From Chelydra serpentina (lineage: Eukaryota; Chordata; Testudines; Chelydridae), in NCBI GenBank assembly GCA_037349315.1, contig JBAIAC010000035.1, positions 12,476,501-12,540,500 on the forward strand: 64,000 nucleotides of DNA, written 5' to 3'. Position numbers and translations under genes: made by a program. A model generated the notes under the pieces. It had not been told where the DNA came from and searched no databases. It worked only from the letters and a program-made list of their open reading frames with translations. Shown in pieces: positions 36,764-48,084 of this stretch (position 1 is the stretch's first letter; each line of letters opens with the position of its first letter).

Positions 36764-36907
36764 AGATTCTCATGCGAACACACCCTGTGATTCAGGACTG
36801 TCTGTGCCTTTTCTTCCCTTACAGGAGCAGCAGCTAAGAATGCAGCACTGCAATGACAGGCAACCTCCTCCAAGATGGGAAAGTCGTTCCAAACCAGCTG
36901 CCAGGAT
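36764..36907 (-). repeat. 144 bp hAT-derived block, copy 2 of a near-identical pair
   Basis: It differs from 34331-34474 at only two adjacent positions (tgtctgtgcc versus tgtctgctcc). The flanks are unrelated to the other copy, and none of the rest of the hAT element is present here. The minus-strand frame stays open across it. Confidence 0.85.
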
Positions 36908-38689
36908 TCAAAAGCACAATGCAAGCTCCACCCTCTCCGAGAGACCAACTGGATCAACTCCTTCATACTTCCAGTTCTCTCTAGATGCAGGAGTCATGAG
37001 ACCCCTCTCAAAACCACTGCTCCCCCGGGTTGTGACACGGCACTGCGCTAACCCCTCATGATCTGATTCAAAGCCCAGTGAAATCAAGTACAAGACTTAA
37101 CTGGGCTTTGCAGCAGATCCTGAATCTTTAGGCAGGCGGGCGGAGTGTTATTTACCTAGCCACGCACACCTCTGCCCCCCATATTCGGGACATAACCATG
37201 GAGAGGTGTGTTATCAACTTTGTTGCAGCTGAATTGTTATTTATATGACCCTTTAAAGGGAGGCTTGCAAATTACTCATTATAAATTACAGTAGATATTC
37301 TAGTGTGTATGATACTGTGGATAAAATCATTACTTTGGTGTCATATGAGAAAACAAATGGGAGAAAGTTGCTTTTAGAGCCTGACTAAGATAAATCCTTT
37401 GCAATATTTGACTTACTAATATTTCCCAGGGACCCATCAGGCTAGTCATTTGATAGTAAAGTCTCACTGCTCTGAGGAACAGCAATTAATAGAGACCACA
37501 CTGGGGAAATAATCATGTCAGATACCACTGGGTCCTTTTTCCAAATCTTAAAATGGCATAATTCTGAAAGAATTTCTATAAAGACAGAGTGTATTTCCAC
37601 TGCTGCACTGTTGTATAAAAATTCTGTTAAAAAGTATTCACTATATATTTGAAGACTTATTATCATTGATTAGAATGGATATTAATTTCTCTGAGACTCA
37701 TAACAGAAGAAAGAGTTACTGTGTAACAATAGTGACAGTAAACATTTGTAAATTTTGTCTGTAGCCAGCACAATATAATTATACATGCCTGGTGAAAGCA
37801 CTCAATGGGAAAGCAATTCTAGTAACAACTAGTGTCATTAAATGCTGTTTAGCTACTGTTGACTTACAATAACTCAGATGAAGGAACTTGGATTTTAGGA
37901 GATTACAGTCTATGGATTCATAATAATTGCTGTAATTAAAAATTAGAGATAGTCCAAAATAGAATTTTGACTGTGAACCTCTGTAACAAATTTCAAGAGG
38001 GGGGAGCTAAATGTCAATCAATTCAGAAGCTGCGGCTGTGGATTTAGTTTGGTTCAGATCCCAACTACAGGAGTTTTGCAATTCTGGTCTGGATGCAGCT
38101 CAAGTCTAACCAGGCCAGTCACTCATAAGATTTTAGCCCTAACTGGCAAAAACTGAGAATAGCTGAGTTCCTGGCATGCCCACCACTTTCGGGCAATAAC
38201 TTGCGAGATTTCAGAGATATCAAAGCTGGACCTGAGCCCTAGCTCTAATTTGACCTCAGTGCAATACCTGAAACCTAGAGTAATTGGAATCTGAACATGT
38301 TCTCCTTGGCTCACGTCTAATTAAAATTAATATGAAATAAATGGGGGGTGGGGGGAAATCAGAGCATTCAAAATGCCACATTTTTATTTGCAGCTAATTG
38401 AAAACTGATGCCACCTCATCCTTTGTTTTGATGTATGTAAAATCCTAGCAGTGAAGGAAATGACACTATGATACTTTCCAGTAGGCATAGAACCATTTGT
38501 AATGCCATTAATATGGAGGAGGAAATCTATGGCAACACTTAGATGTTGATTGTAATACGCAGTAGCAAAACTCCTAGGAGACTGAAGATACAGAAAAGGA
38601 TTACCTGCAACAAGACAGTAGGTAACAAAACCAGCAAGTACTGTGAAGAGTAAGAAAAGTAGCATGTTTTAACTGACATTGGAGCAGGG
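36908..38689. other. No recognised gene, 36.9-38.7 kb
   Basis: Intergenic sequence without a recognised family. A 93-codon minus frame at 38384-38665 begins with a hydrophobic stretch, but nothing else supports it. Confidence 0.55.
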
Positions 38690-38930
38690 AGATTTGACTC
38701 TGTCATCTCCCATTAGGATAGGTGCCCTAATCACCAGGCTAGAGAGTAATTCTTACACTTGGACTCTCTTTCTCTGGCCCAATGACTCAAAGTACTTAAC
38801 CAAAGTTGAACAACTGCAACAGAAGAGACTGTGGGGAGCTCTCACATCAGACTATCCCATAGCCCACTGGTCAGAGCACTCTCCTGGGAGGACCCTGTTC
38901 AAATCCTTCCTCTGAACCAGGGAGGGGGGC
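38690..38930. repeat. Two tRNA-like SINE heads in inverted arrangement
   Basis: Near 38857-38915 the plus strand has an A-box-like tagcccactggtcagagca and a B-box-like ctgttcaaatcc. Near 38690-38755 the reverse strand has a similar pair (agcctggtgattagggcac and gagtcaaatctccc). These resemble heads of old tRNA-derived SINEs rather than tRNA genes. The family is not certain. Confidence 0.5.
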
Positions 38931-38975
38931 TCCCAACTGTGGATTGCAAGCACCTCCCTGCAGCCTGGTCATCAA

Positions 38976-39335
38976 TGTCATCAATGTAGCCCAAGTAGAG
39001 TAGGGGCATTAGGGAACGAGAGCTAAGGAAGCGTTGTTCTAAGTCAGCGATAAAAATATTGGCATACTGTGGGGCCATGTGGGTACCCATAGCAGTGCCG
39101 CTGACTTGACGGTATATATTGTCCCCACATGTGAAATAGTTGTGGGTGAGGACAAAATCACAAAGTTCAGCAACCGTGGCATTATAATGGATACTGTTCC
39201 TGATGGCTTGTAGTCCATCTTTGTGTGGAATGTTGGTGTAGAGGGCTTCTACATCCATAGTGGCCAGGATGGTGTTGTCTGGAAGATCACCAATGGATTG
39301 TAGTTTCCTCAGGAAGTCAGTGGTGTCTCGAAGAT
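38976..39335 (-). pseudogene. PLE reverse transcriptase fragment
   Basis: The reverse-strand frame reads TTDFLRKLQSIGDLPD, then MDVEALYTNIPHKDGLQAI, GTAMGTHMAPQYANIFIADL and ends in the catalytic LGYIDDI box. DVEALYTNIPH and SGTAMGT..AP.YAN are hallmark PLE reverse transcriptase motifs. The reading stops being PLE-like immediately after YIDD, where the element is truncated at its insertion edge. The upstream half of the RT is missing too, lost at the inversion point. Confidence 0.88.
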
Positions 39336-39344
39336 CTCACTTCA

Positions 39345-40035
39345 GCAGGTGGGTAAAACAGATTGACAGAGCCAGAAGAGTACCCAGAAGTCACTTACTA
39401 CAGGACAGGCCCAACAAAGAAAATAACAGAACGTCACCTTCAGCCCCCAACTAAAACCTCTCCAGCACATCATCAAAGATCTACAACCTATCCTGAAAGA
39501 TGATCCCTCACTCTCACAGTTCTTGGGAGACAGACCAGTCCTCGCTTACAGACAGCCCCCCAACCTGAAGCAAATACTCACCAGCAACCACACACCAGAC
39601 AACAAAAACAAAATCCCAGGAACCTATCCTTGCAACAAAGCCTGTTGCCAACTCTGTTCACATATCTATTCAAGTGACACCATCATAGGACCTAATCACA
39701 TCAGCCACACCATCAGGGGATCGTTCACCTGCACATCTACCAATGTGATATATGCCATCATGTGCCAGCAATGCCCCCCTGCCATGTACATTGGCCACAC
39801 TGGACAGTCTCTATGCAAAAGAATAAATGGACACAAATCTGACATCAGGAATCATCACATTAAAAAACTAGTAGGTGAACACTTCAACCTCCCTGATCAC
39901 GAATGACCGATTTAAAGGTAGCAATTTTACAACAGAAAAACTTCAAAAACAGACTCCAACGCGAAGTTGCTGAACTGGAATTAATATGCAAACTAGATAA
40001 CATTACCTTAGGTCTGAATATTGACTGTGAATGGC
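39345..40035 (+). pseudogene. PLE C-terminal linker and GIY-YIG endonuclease, broken
   Basis: The frame open at 39523-39906 contains Cys-rich CNKACCQLCSHIY and the endonuclease core IYAIMCQQCPPAMYIGHTG then KRINGHKSDI, the YIG half of a GIY-YIG nuclease as in Penelope-like elements. The frame stops just after FNLPDHE. The family-like continuation (KVAILQQKNFKNRL...) resumes in another frame, showing a small indel. Upstream of 39523 the frame also shifts. It is a decayed copy. Confidence 0.87.
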
Positions 40036-40593
40036 TCGGTCATTACGTTAATTGAATTTATTCTCTCTCCCCCCCCCCCCCCCCCCCCCGTTAAATACCC
40101 TTAACTCCCTTTGTGTCAAATGTCTGTAATGGTCCATGTTGATTACCACATCAAAAGTTTCTTTCCTACTGATAACAGTTCCTTTCAATTCATTAGCCTT
40201 TTACAGTTGATATGGTTACTTCCACCTTTTCATGTTTCTCTGACTGTATAAATATCCTCTCACTGAGTGTTCCATTCCATGCATCTGATGAAGCGGACTA
40301 TAGTCCATGAAAGCTTATGCTGAAATAAATGTGTTAGTCTCTAAGGTGCCACAAGTATTTCATTCATATTTTCTTTTTGCTGACACAGACTAACACGGCT
40401 ACTACACTGAAACCTGTCATAAATTTCAATGGAATTTAGGCACCTAATTCCTTAAGGCTCCTTTGAAAATCCCGGCGTTGCTCTTCTATTTGCTAAGATA
40501 CCAACAAGCAATGTAGCCACTAAGGGATGGATGCATCATTTAGTTTCCTGCTCATTGCTAGTTATCAACTGACATACAATTCTCTATGTAGTC

Positions 40594-40717
40594 TAGGGTG
40601 ACCAGATGTCCCGATTTTATAGGGACAGTCCCAGTTTGGGGGGTTTTTCCTCACATAGGCACCTATTACCCCCCACCTCCTGTCCTGATTTTTGACACTT
40701 GCTATCTGGTCAACCTA
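40594..40717. mobile_element. hAT MITE family A, copy 3 (124 bp)
   Basis: Left end tagggtgaccagatgtcccg, right end tatctggtcaaccta. The 8 bp atgtagtc is exactly repeated at 40586-40593 and 40718-40725. Relative to copies 1 and 2 it is inserted in the opposite orientation. Confidence 0.92.
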
Positions 40718-40983
40718 ATGTAGTCATTTAGTGTATTACATTTCTATTACATTTCACCCACTGTTGGTGAATAAGGAGAAGCAGAATTAATTTCCCCTGT
40801 AGGAAGAGGGTGATTAAAATGTGGTATGGGAAAAAAAAAAAGTTCTCTTTTGCATGCATGCTCAACTAGAGCCCACCTACACATCCATATTGTTATCTGA
40901 CTAACCTTTGCTTTAGGTATCATATTTGGGCAACTAGTAAATTGTATCTTGACTGATTAATGGCTTGTCCCTCTGGGACATGC

Positions 40984-42885
40984 TGTACCTCAAAGTAGCA
41001 CTCTGGAACCCCCACACTCACCACTGTGATATGATTCGGATATGTTTTGTACAAAGTACACCTTGTGCGGTATCATTTTGTAAGTCGAGATCTGTTGATC
41101 AATAATATCCTGTTGAATTGTAGGTACTATCACTGTATGTGAAGCTACGAAGGATTGCTATACGAGTGTTACTGAAATATATTGTGAGATTGGGAACGCC
41201 TGCAGCCAGCCTTTCAGTTACAACAAAGGAGTAGCCATCACCAGCCAGATGGTCGTTAATGGCTCATCAGTCCACAGTCCACTATCCCAGAGGCTTCTTT
41301 GAGAAGGCAGTCTGCCCCCATGGCGTATGTAACCCACATCGCAGCAATCTTTCTAGCAGCTGGAAAAAAGTATTAAAGAGGGAGAGTGACATTGCTTGAC
41401 TTGTCCCCCTTCACTCCCCCTGCACCCATCTCAACACCTGGAAGAACATCTGGAAGAAAAAGGACTTTGAACTGGGGAAGAGTGGTCCCAGGGTGAAAGG
41501 GTGTCTAATCTGCATTGAGGAACTGTAATCTGCTTGTACCATGTGTTAGAGTGAGACACTGCTTGATTCAAATCTTGCTAAGTCTGTTAAAGTTAGAATT
41601 TAGATTTTATTTCGTAGGTAACCAACTTTGATCTGTGTGCCTGCTACTTATAATCACTTAAAATCGGTCTTTCTGTAGTTAATAAATGTTTTATATTTTA
41701 CCGAAAACATCGTGTTTTGGTGGAAGTGCATGGGGAATCTCAGCTCAGATAACAAAGGCTGGTGCATGTCCCCTTTTCTATGAAGAAGTGGCGAACAAAC
41801 ATTGGTCAGGCTTCTGACCAGTGCAAGATGGTACATTTATGGAGTGCAAGGCTGGGGGAAATTGGTGGAGCCTCTCTATTGATGGTTCTTGAGTGGCTGG
41901 GAGATGATTCATGTAGCTCAGTTGGGAATGTCCCTGCCTGTGGATGGCTGTGTAAGTGCAGTGCCTGTCAGAGGCTAAGGCCTTGGCTACACTTACAAGT
42001 TACAGCGTAATAAAACTGCCGGCAGCGCTGTAACTCATTAACTGGCTACACTTGCAAGGCACGTGCAACGCTGTATCTCCTCAGATACAGCGCTGCATGT
42101 ACTCCACCTCCCCGAGAGAAATAGCAACTGTTGCGAAGTGGGTGGAACGCTGGTCTTTCAGTGTAGCCCAGGAACAACGCAGTTACTGATCTCTGGAAGC
42201 TGCTTTGTTTTGAAACGGCACTTCCAGGTTGGAGTTCAAAGCTCCGTCTGGAGTTACTACAAACACAGCTTTACAACCACAGCTATTGTTTGCAGGCAGG
42301 GTGGGGAAAGAGGGGAGGGCTCCGTTAGGAATGCCGGCAGCAAAGCCTTGGGTGGGGGGGGAGAGAAGAACGGCGGGGGGGGGGGGAAGGGGAAGGCTCC
42401 ATTTCCTCTCTTTTATCTGCTCTTTAAAAACAAACAAAGCCCCTGCTGTTTGCTTTCAGTGATTGAGAGAGAGGCAGGGGATGTGGAGATGTGGAAATAA
42501 TGAGCTGACACTCTGTGGAGATTTCAAACCCCCCCCCCTCTCTCAAAACACTCCCTGTCAAAGTCCCCCTCACCCCCCCCATTTGAAAAGCACGTTGCAG
42601 CTACCTGAATGCCCATAATGCACCGCTCCCAATACAGCTGCAAGTGCCGCAAATGTAGCCACGTCAGTGGTAGTTACTGCGCTGGAGGCTGCCAGTGTGG
42701 ACAGGCTGCAGCGCTTTCCCTACTCAGCTGTACGAACACGGGTTTAACTAACAGCGCTGTACATCTGCAAGTGTAGCCAAGGCCTTAGAGTTCAACTCTC
42801 ACAGTGTGAGAGGCAGCCCAGACTGGAAGGACCGGAGGGCTCAGCGGTCTACAGTCCAGGCTGCACCCCAGGGACCCCGTCACAC
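40984..42885 (+). mobile_element. Solo-LTR-like element split by a MITE
   Basis: The sequence starts tgtacctcaaagtagcactc and ends accccgtcacac. The 5 bp catgc occurs at both borders (40979-40983 and 42886-42890). Landmarks such as gcagccagcctttcagttac, the polyadenylation signal in gttaataaatg (near 41681) and gaagaagtggcgaac are ones I recognise from a recurrent turtle LTR. No internal retroviral genes remain, so it is a solo LTR. An 0.8 kb MITE (41975-42788) interrupts its 3' part. Confidence 0.65.
41975..42788. mobile_element. Non-autonomous DNA transposon, 814 bp
   Basis: The long inverted ends ctaaggccttggctacactt and aagtgtagccaaggccttag match perfectly over 20 bases. Inside are tgtaactcattaactggcta, a G-rich block near 42350-42395 and C runs near 42528-42580. 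Open frames across it are composition artefacts. The target duplication is not clear. It sits inside the LTR copy, so it is younger than that. Confidence 0.8.
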
Positions 42886-42974
42886 CATGCAATTGCTTCC
42901 TGCTTTTCTAAACTCAGCCATATTTTTTAATATTCTTTTGGGAATTATGTTCATCACTCAGCTTCAGAGGATAA

Positions 42975-43113
42975 TTAGGGCCCCATTCCTGCAAAAAAAT
43001 TCAAGCGTGCTTAATTTTATGCACTGTGAGTAGTCTCATTGACTGCAATGCGAGCGTTCACAGTACATAAAGTTAAGCGCATGCATAAATCTTCGCAAGA
43101 TCAGAGTCTAATA
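42975..43113. repeat. Ancient inverted-repeat family, copy 3
   Basis: Halves around aagcgtgcttaattttatgc and acataaagttaagcgcatgc are mutually inverted about a central gtctcattgactgcaatg. It ends cgcaagatcagagtc, the inverse counterpart of the starting gccccattcctgc. Confidence 0.55.
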
Positions 43114-43340
43114 CAGTTTTTATAGGACATACAAGAAAGCACTAGTGCTGCTTGAGTCTGGAGCTGGGATATTTCTAGGAGACCGTAAAGAGGGATACAA
43201 TGAAAATAAAGCTCAGAATGGAAGTTGCTTGTTTTGATTACTATACAGTAAACGAAGATTTAAACAACATAAGAAGCTGCCACATGTGACCGAGGGAGAA
43301 TTTAGAACCACATGATCTTGCAGATTCACAGAGAACCGGT

Positions 43341-43362
43341 GGGGGGGGGGGGGGGGGGGGGG
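43341..43362 (+). repeat. Homopolymer G22
   Basis: A run of 22 G after gaaccggt, capable of G-quadruplex formation and prone to slippage. The reverse-strand open frame there shows a Pro run for the same reason. Confidence 0.9.
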
Positions 43363-46300
43363 AGGTATGCAGTCATAGTGACCAAGAATGGAGATGGACA
43401 TAGCAGCTGGACTGGCTTTGAAATATCAAGACGCAGCAAGCAAGGAATATAGAAGAATCCTATGAATGAGAAGCAGGGCATAAAACCAGGTAAGTTTTTT
43501 ATTTTTAAATATCAGTACTCAAAACAAAACAACCCACCCTTTTCCCTTTAGGAATTAAACCAGCTGAATCTGTTAATCTGGCTACCGGCCTAGAGGACTA
43601 TTAAAGAACTAGCTTTCAACAAGTACATAAGCCTCTTTAGCATGAATCTCTTTTGTGCCCGCAGAGCTGGATCTCAATGCAGTGAACCTTGAACTGAATG
43701 TTTGGAACTCGGGAAGTAAAACCAGAACTCTGGTGAAGCAGCCAGTAACTGTTCCCCTCCACTGCCATGGTTCTCAGCATCCTGCATTCCATCCAGTAGC
43801 ATTGTTCTGCAGTGGTGATCTATAAGGACCTAACTTCAGTGGAAAAGGGGTTAAATCCAGTTCAAACCTCTTTGAGCAGGAGATCTGCTAAAGAGGAATA
43901 AGGTAAATAGTGTTCATACTGAGTAAGCCTTCAATATTGTCTCATGAGCTTTAGTTACCTTCTGGAGGGAGGAGGACGATAAATCATGTGATTAGTTCCA
44001 CGGGGCCACATTTATCCCTAGTATCAATAAATTTGGCCCACTGATGTAAATGGGCCTATTTAGATGAGAGAAGCAAGCAGGATTGGGCCCCAAATAGAGG
44101 GAAAACTGTCTTGTAGTGAAGAGGAATGTAAGAGAAATGAATCAGGAAGATTATATGGATGTATTTTCCTCATGTACAAAATTATTGACAGATACTATTT
44201 CTGTACATGGCGGTTCTTCAGAGAAGCTAGGGGTCACGATACTGATCAGTGCTCTCTGGAGATATTTTTATTCCAATGGAGCATTAATCAATTTAATTTA
44301 TACAGCACTCAATTTTCCCAGCCTCAAGAGCCAAAACACTTGTGCCTTGATAATCAGCGTCCCTGACCACCACAAATCCTATTGCAGTTAATAGAGGCTC
44401 GAGGTGATTTGCATCTTTGAAAAAAAATAGGCCATTAGTGCACAGTACAACAGTTGTAAACAATTATAAGTCACACTAAAAGTGCCACCCTGTTAATTCA
44501 GATGGCTTGTTAACGCATCACCAGCTGTGCTACTCACTGCTTAAACATTTTGCTAAGAAGGTGAAACAATGGCAAAGGAAATACAGAGATCCACATCTTG
44601 GTTTATAAGGAACCCATAAGGAATGGGACTGGCCTCCACCCAGCTGCACTGAGAGATGCCTTTATAAAACTGAAAGATTTTTGCAATAAATAACAATGGA
44701 TCTGAATGTCCTAGAAGTCCCAATTACTGAAAAGGCCTCACTATACCCACCTTACAGGGATGTTTTCCAAACATATGTAAAAACCAAATACAGCAGATCA
44801 ATTATTTGCCATGTTAAATGATTAAAAACATTCAATGGCCGTATAGAAATCTTACTGTTTTGATCCTTGTAACATTTCAGGGAGAACCCTAGTATCTCGA
44901 TTTACATCAGCTAAGGGTCTGTATCTTCACTTACCTCAGAGCAATGCCAATTTACACCAGCGGAGGATCTGGCTCATTATGTTTTATATATATTCAGTTA
45001 TTCATTTCAAAACCCATGATGAACGCATTCTCTTTTTCTCCCCCTCTCCCTGAACGCAATCAATAAGTGGACTATAGACGTACACTATCTAAAAATACCT
45101 GTCTCACAACTGAGTACAGCAGACGTACAGAGGAGTTGGTGACTCATCTTGGAAGGAAAATATGATTTTGTAAGCTCAGTTGAACTATTGAAGACCTGCC
45201 TTTGACCTGGATAAGGAAGGTGGAGTGAGTGTATAATTCTACTTGTGGGAGAAACCCAACTGGTCAGTGCTGTGGTGTGTCACAAATGCATCACTGAGCC
45301 CTGTCTCTCTGAAGGAGGGGTCAGTGATCATCTCCTCTAACTGCAGACAGGCCCATTAGACACTTGTTACCACGGGTATCGGTGTGAATGAGGTTGCATA
45401 GCGCAGCAACGTTTTATTGACAGGGCCTAAAAAGTCTCAAGCCTGATTTTTCCCTGTCCTCCACCTTGTGTGCAGGTGTAAAATTTCCCACTTTGCACAG
45501 GTGTAAGGCAGCAGAAAATCAGGCCTTTAGTCCAACACCGGGAGAACGATCTCAGATCTATATTCGGTGGAGTTCATACCCCAAGTGCCATGGGTGCCGC
45601 ACATTCCATGTACGTTCATAAGCCTGCCTCCCTCCTTTTCCTTTCCTTCCTTCTTAGGACTTGGGTGTTTTGAGTGATGAAGTTTTCTACTGAACGATTC
45701 ATAGATGCCTAGTGACAGGCACTCTATAAATAGCTTGAATACATACATACACAGTTACCTGGGACAGAGTATAAAAAGAAGCAGTAAATTGAGAGGAAAA
45801 AGGTGCACACGCACCCGTAATAGCTAGGTTTAAAGGCAGAGTAAGATGCAGGTACACATAGCTTGATGGCACGTGGCGAGGCAGCGTTCAACTTTGGCCT
45901 GTAAACCAATTGGCGTTTAAGCCTCCCTCCCAATGTATTTGAAGGTTACGTACCAGCTAGAGATCCCGGTTATCTGATTTTGCAGTCTTTGAGAAATGGG
46001 ATTGTGCGCCTGGCATCGCTCATGGAAACCTGAGCCGATACTTCCCCAGGGCTTTGAAGACATAAAGCAGAACTACGTTATTGTATTATTAGAGGTGGGC
46101 CTGGACCATGCCTCAGGACTAGCACATTTAGGTGAAGTTCGGATCCAGATCTGAACTCTGCTGCTTGGGCCAATTTTTACTATGCTATTATTATTATTCA
46201 TTTTGCTGATGATGTAAGAAAACAAGGATTTTTTTAGCGGTAATATCTCAGCAATATCTACCGTATTGTCCCTTCTCTGTACAAGCCCTCATTTGGTAGT

Positions 46301-47844
46301 CCGTCTCTTCATTCATATTAAGACTGTTCAAACCTTGCAGCATTCACTTTATAAAGACTGCTAACTACACTCTGCAATTTGAATTGCAACGGCTGTAAGT
46401 GACCTGATCTCTGCAGGTTGCTTGAAGGTATCCCCAGACCCAGTCCCTCCCAAGCCCACCAATCACCCCTCTCCAAAAAACAGACTGCCTCTTCTACCTT
46501 GTGGTGTTCCTCGAGCGTGTTTGGGGAGCGAGGCCTAGCTGTTTGGAGGAGGAGTGAGGGAGGAGATTCACTATTGGCTCAGCTGTGTCAATACACTCAA
46601 CCTGCTGACCCAACTATCCTGAACATGGGCTGAGGTTTGCAGAGGCATCAGGTGTTTCAGTTCAAGTAGGTTTGAAGTTCAAGGCATGCATTTTACATAG
46701 CTGCGCCTCACATGTTATGCACATAAATTTAGTCAGGTATTGATCAGTATGGAAGCAAAAGCTAAACCAAGGCTTTACCCTCTAAAGACTCCAGCTTAGT
46801 TTGCCAGGTCTTCTGTGGTGCTCCATTTGTGACTACATTTTTCTGGGGTTGGAGGCAGGGGCAGTTTTAAAACAAAACAAAAACACTTTTTGTGTCATGT
46901 TTTCCAGTTGTATGGCTTGAGATAGAAGTTTATATTTAGGACCGCAAAAAGCAGGTCTGAGGCTATTCTGCCCTGAGAGAGACAGTGCCCAGGCAAACTC
47001 AAATATACATGCCCACTATAATATTAAACAGGAAGCTCAACAGTATACCTAGAACTGACCTAGCAAAGCAAAAGAAGGAAAAGAGTGGTGCAAAGTTTGT
47101 ACGATATTTTCCTACTTATCTTTTTCTTCACAATTCTTTTTATTAGCCTGAAACACCTGACTGAAAACCCAATGACTGGACTGATGTTTGGAGGAAGCCC
47201 TTATTCAGTCAAGTCTTAATTTAGTGTTGCCTTCTGGGAGTTTTAAAAATGACTTGGGTCCAGATCCTCACAGGTAGACAGACACCTACCTCCAGCTGTC
47301 TTTAATGGGAGTTAGGCACCTAACTACCTTTGAGGAGCTGGGCCTTAGGGAGCACCTGTAGCTCCCACCAACTTCAGCTGAGGCAGTATGTGTGCTGAGC
47401 ATGTCTGAAAGTCAGGCCCTTTGTGATTTGCAGGGTGCTAAAACTCTTGATATTATGGCTCTTTGTCTACAACTGCATGAGCTAAGGATGAAGGGTCAGA
47501 TCCATTAGCCAGACACCTCTACTTGTTAGCATTAAGGTCAATGCACAGCATTTACTACTCGGGAATTATTAACATATTGAAAACAGAAGTGTGCTAGTGC
47601 TAACACAAAAATATATTGAAAGGTTCTCCATGGCTGACATGTCAAATGCTTTAACATGGGGACAGTTTATTGCTGTCATTACGAAGTCTGATAGAAATAC
47701 AATTTGTGGTTAACAATAAAACATTGCAAATCAAGGTTTTTTTTTAAAAAGTAAAAAACTTGAGTAAAGACTCAGCCATTCTACTGAATCCATTCCACTA
47801 ATTCCACTGTGCCCTCCAATACAGCAAATGTTCTGTAATTAGAC

Positions 47845-48084
47845 ATCAATAGACATCTAGACGTGATAAATCGATCGCTGAGCGCTCTCCTGTCGACTCC
47901 GGTACTCCACCAGAATGAGGAGCACAAGCGGAGTCAACGGGAGAGCATCAGCTGTTGACTTACTGCAGTGAAGACACCGCGGTAAGTAGATCTAAGTACT
48001 GTATGTTGACTTTAGCTATGCTATTCACGTAGCTGAAGTTGCATAACTTAGATCGACCCCGCACAATAGTGTAGACAAGCCCTA
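47845..48084. mobile_element. Harbinger-like MITE relative, left-truncated
   Basis: The right end tgtagacaagcccta and internal tcacgtagctgaagttgcat, actccggtactccaccaga relate it to 34984-35213 and 56748-57033, in the other orientation. The left end and its target repeat are not visible. Confidence 0.65.

Larger units (their letters stand above)
38976..40415. mobile_element. Penelope-like element, truncated and internally inverted (1.44 kb)
   Basis: The insert is bounded by gtcatcaat (38968-38976) and gtcataaat (40416-40424), a likely 9 bp duplication with one mismatch. Its left 360 bp carry a reverse transcriptase piece on the minus strand. The rest carries the GIY-YIG endonuclease, a 21-base C run (40069-40089) and the 3' tail on the plus strand, ending agactaacacggctactaca. 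The two parts of one polyprotein therefore face opposite ways. The tail is shared with the short insertions at 9446, 50041 and 56664. It is not functional. Confidence 0.88.
42891..47840. other. No recognised gene, 42.9-47.8 kb
   Basis: Contains the third ancient palindromic repeat copy and a 22-base G run (43341-43362). Open frames near 44064-44391 and 46418-46633 have no recognised homology or splice support. Confidence 0.5.

Noticed and set aside
38857..38915. tRNA gene on the plus strand
   Set aside because: Only the A- and B-box-like motifs are present; it sits in an old SINE-like repeat.
39523..39906. Host GIY-YIG nuclease gene
   Set aside because: The domain is embedded in a TSD-flanked Penelope-like element with its own 3' tail and an RT fragment alongside.
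42063..42500. 145-codon open frame
   Set aside because: It lies wholly inside the 814 bp MITE with a poly-G segment.
44064..44391. Two overlapping open frames of about 95 codons
   Set aside because: No domain, splice consensus or neighbouring exon supports a gene.
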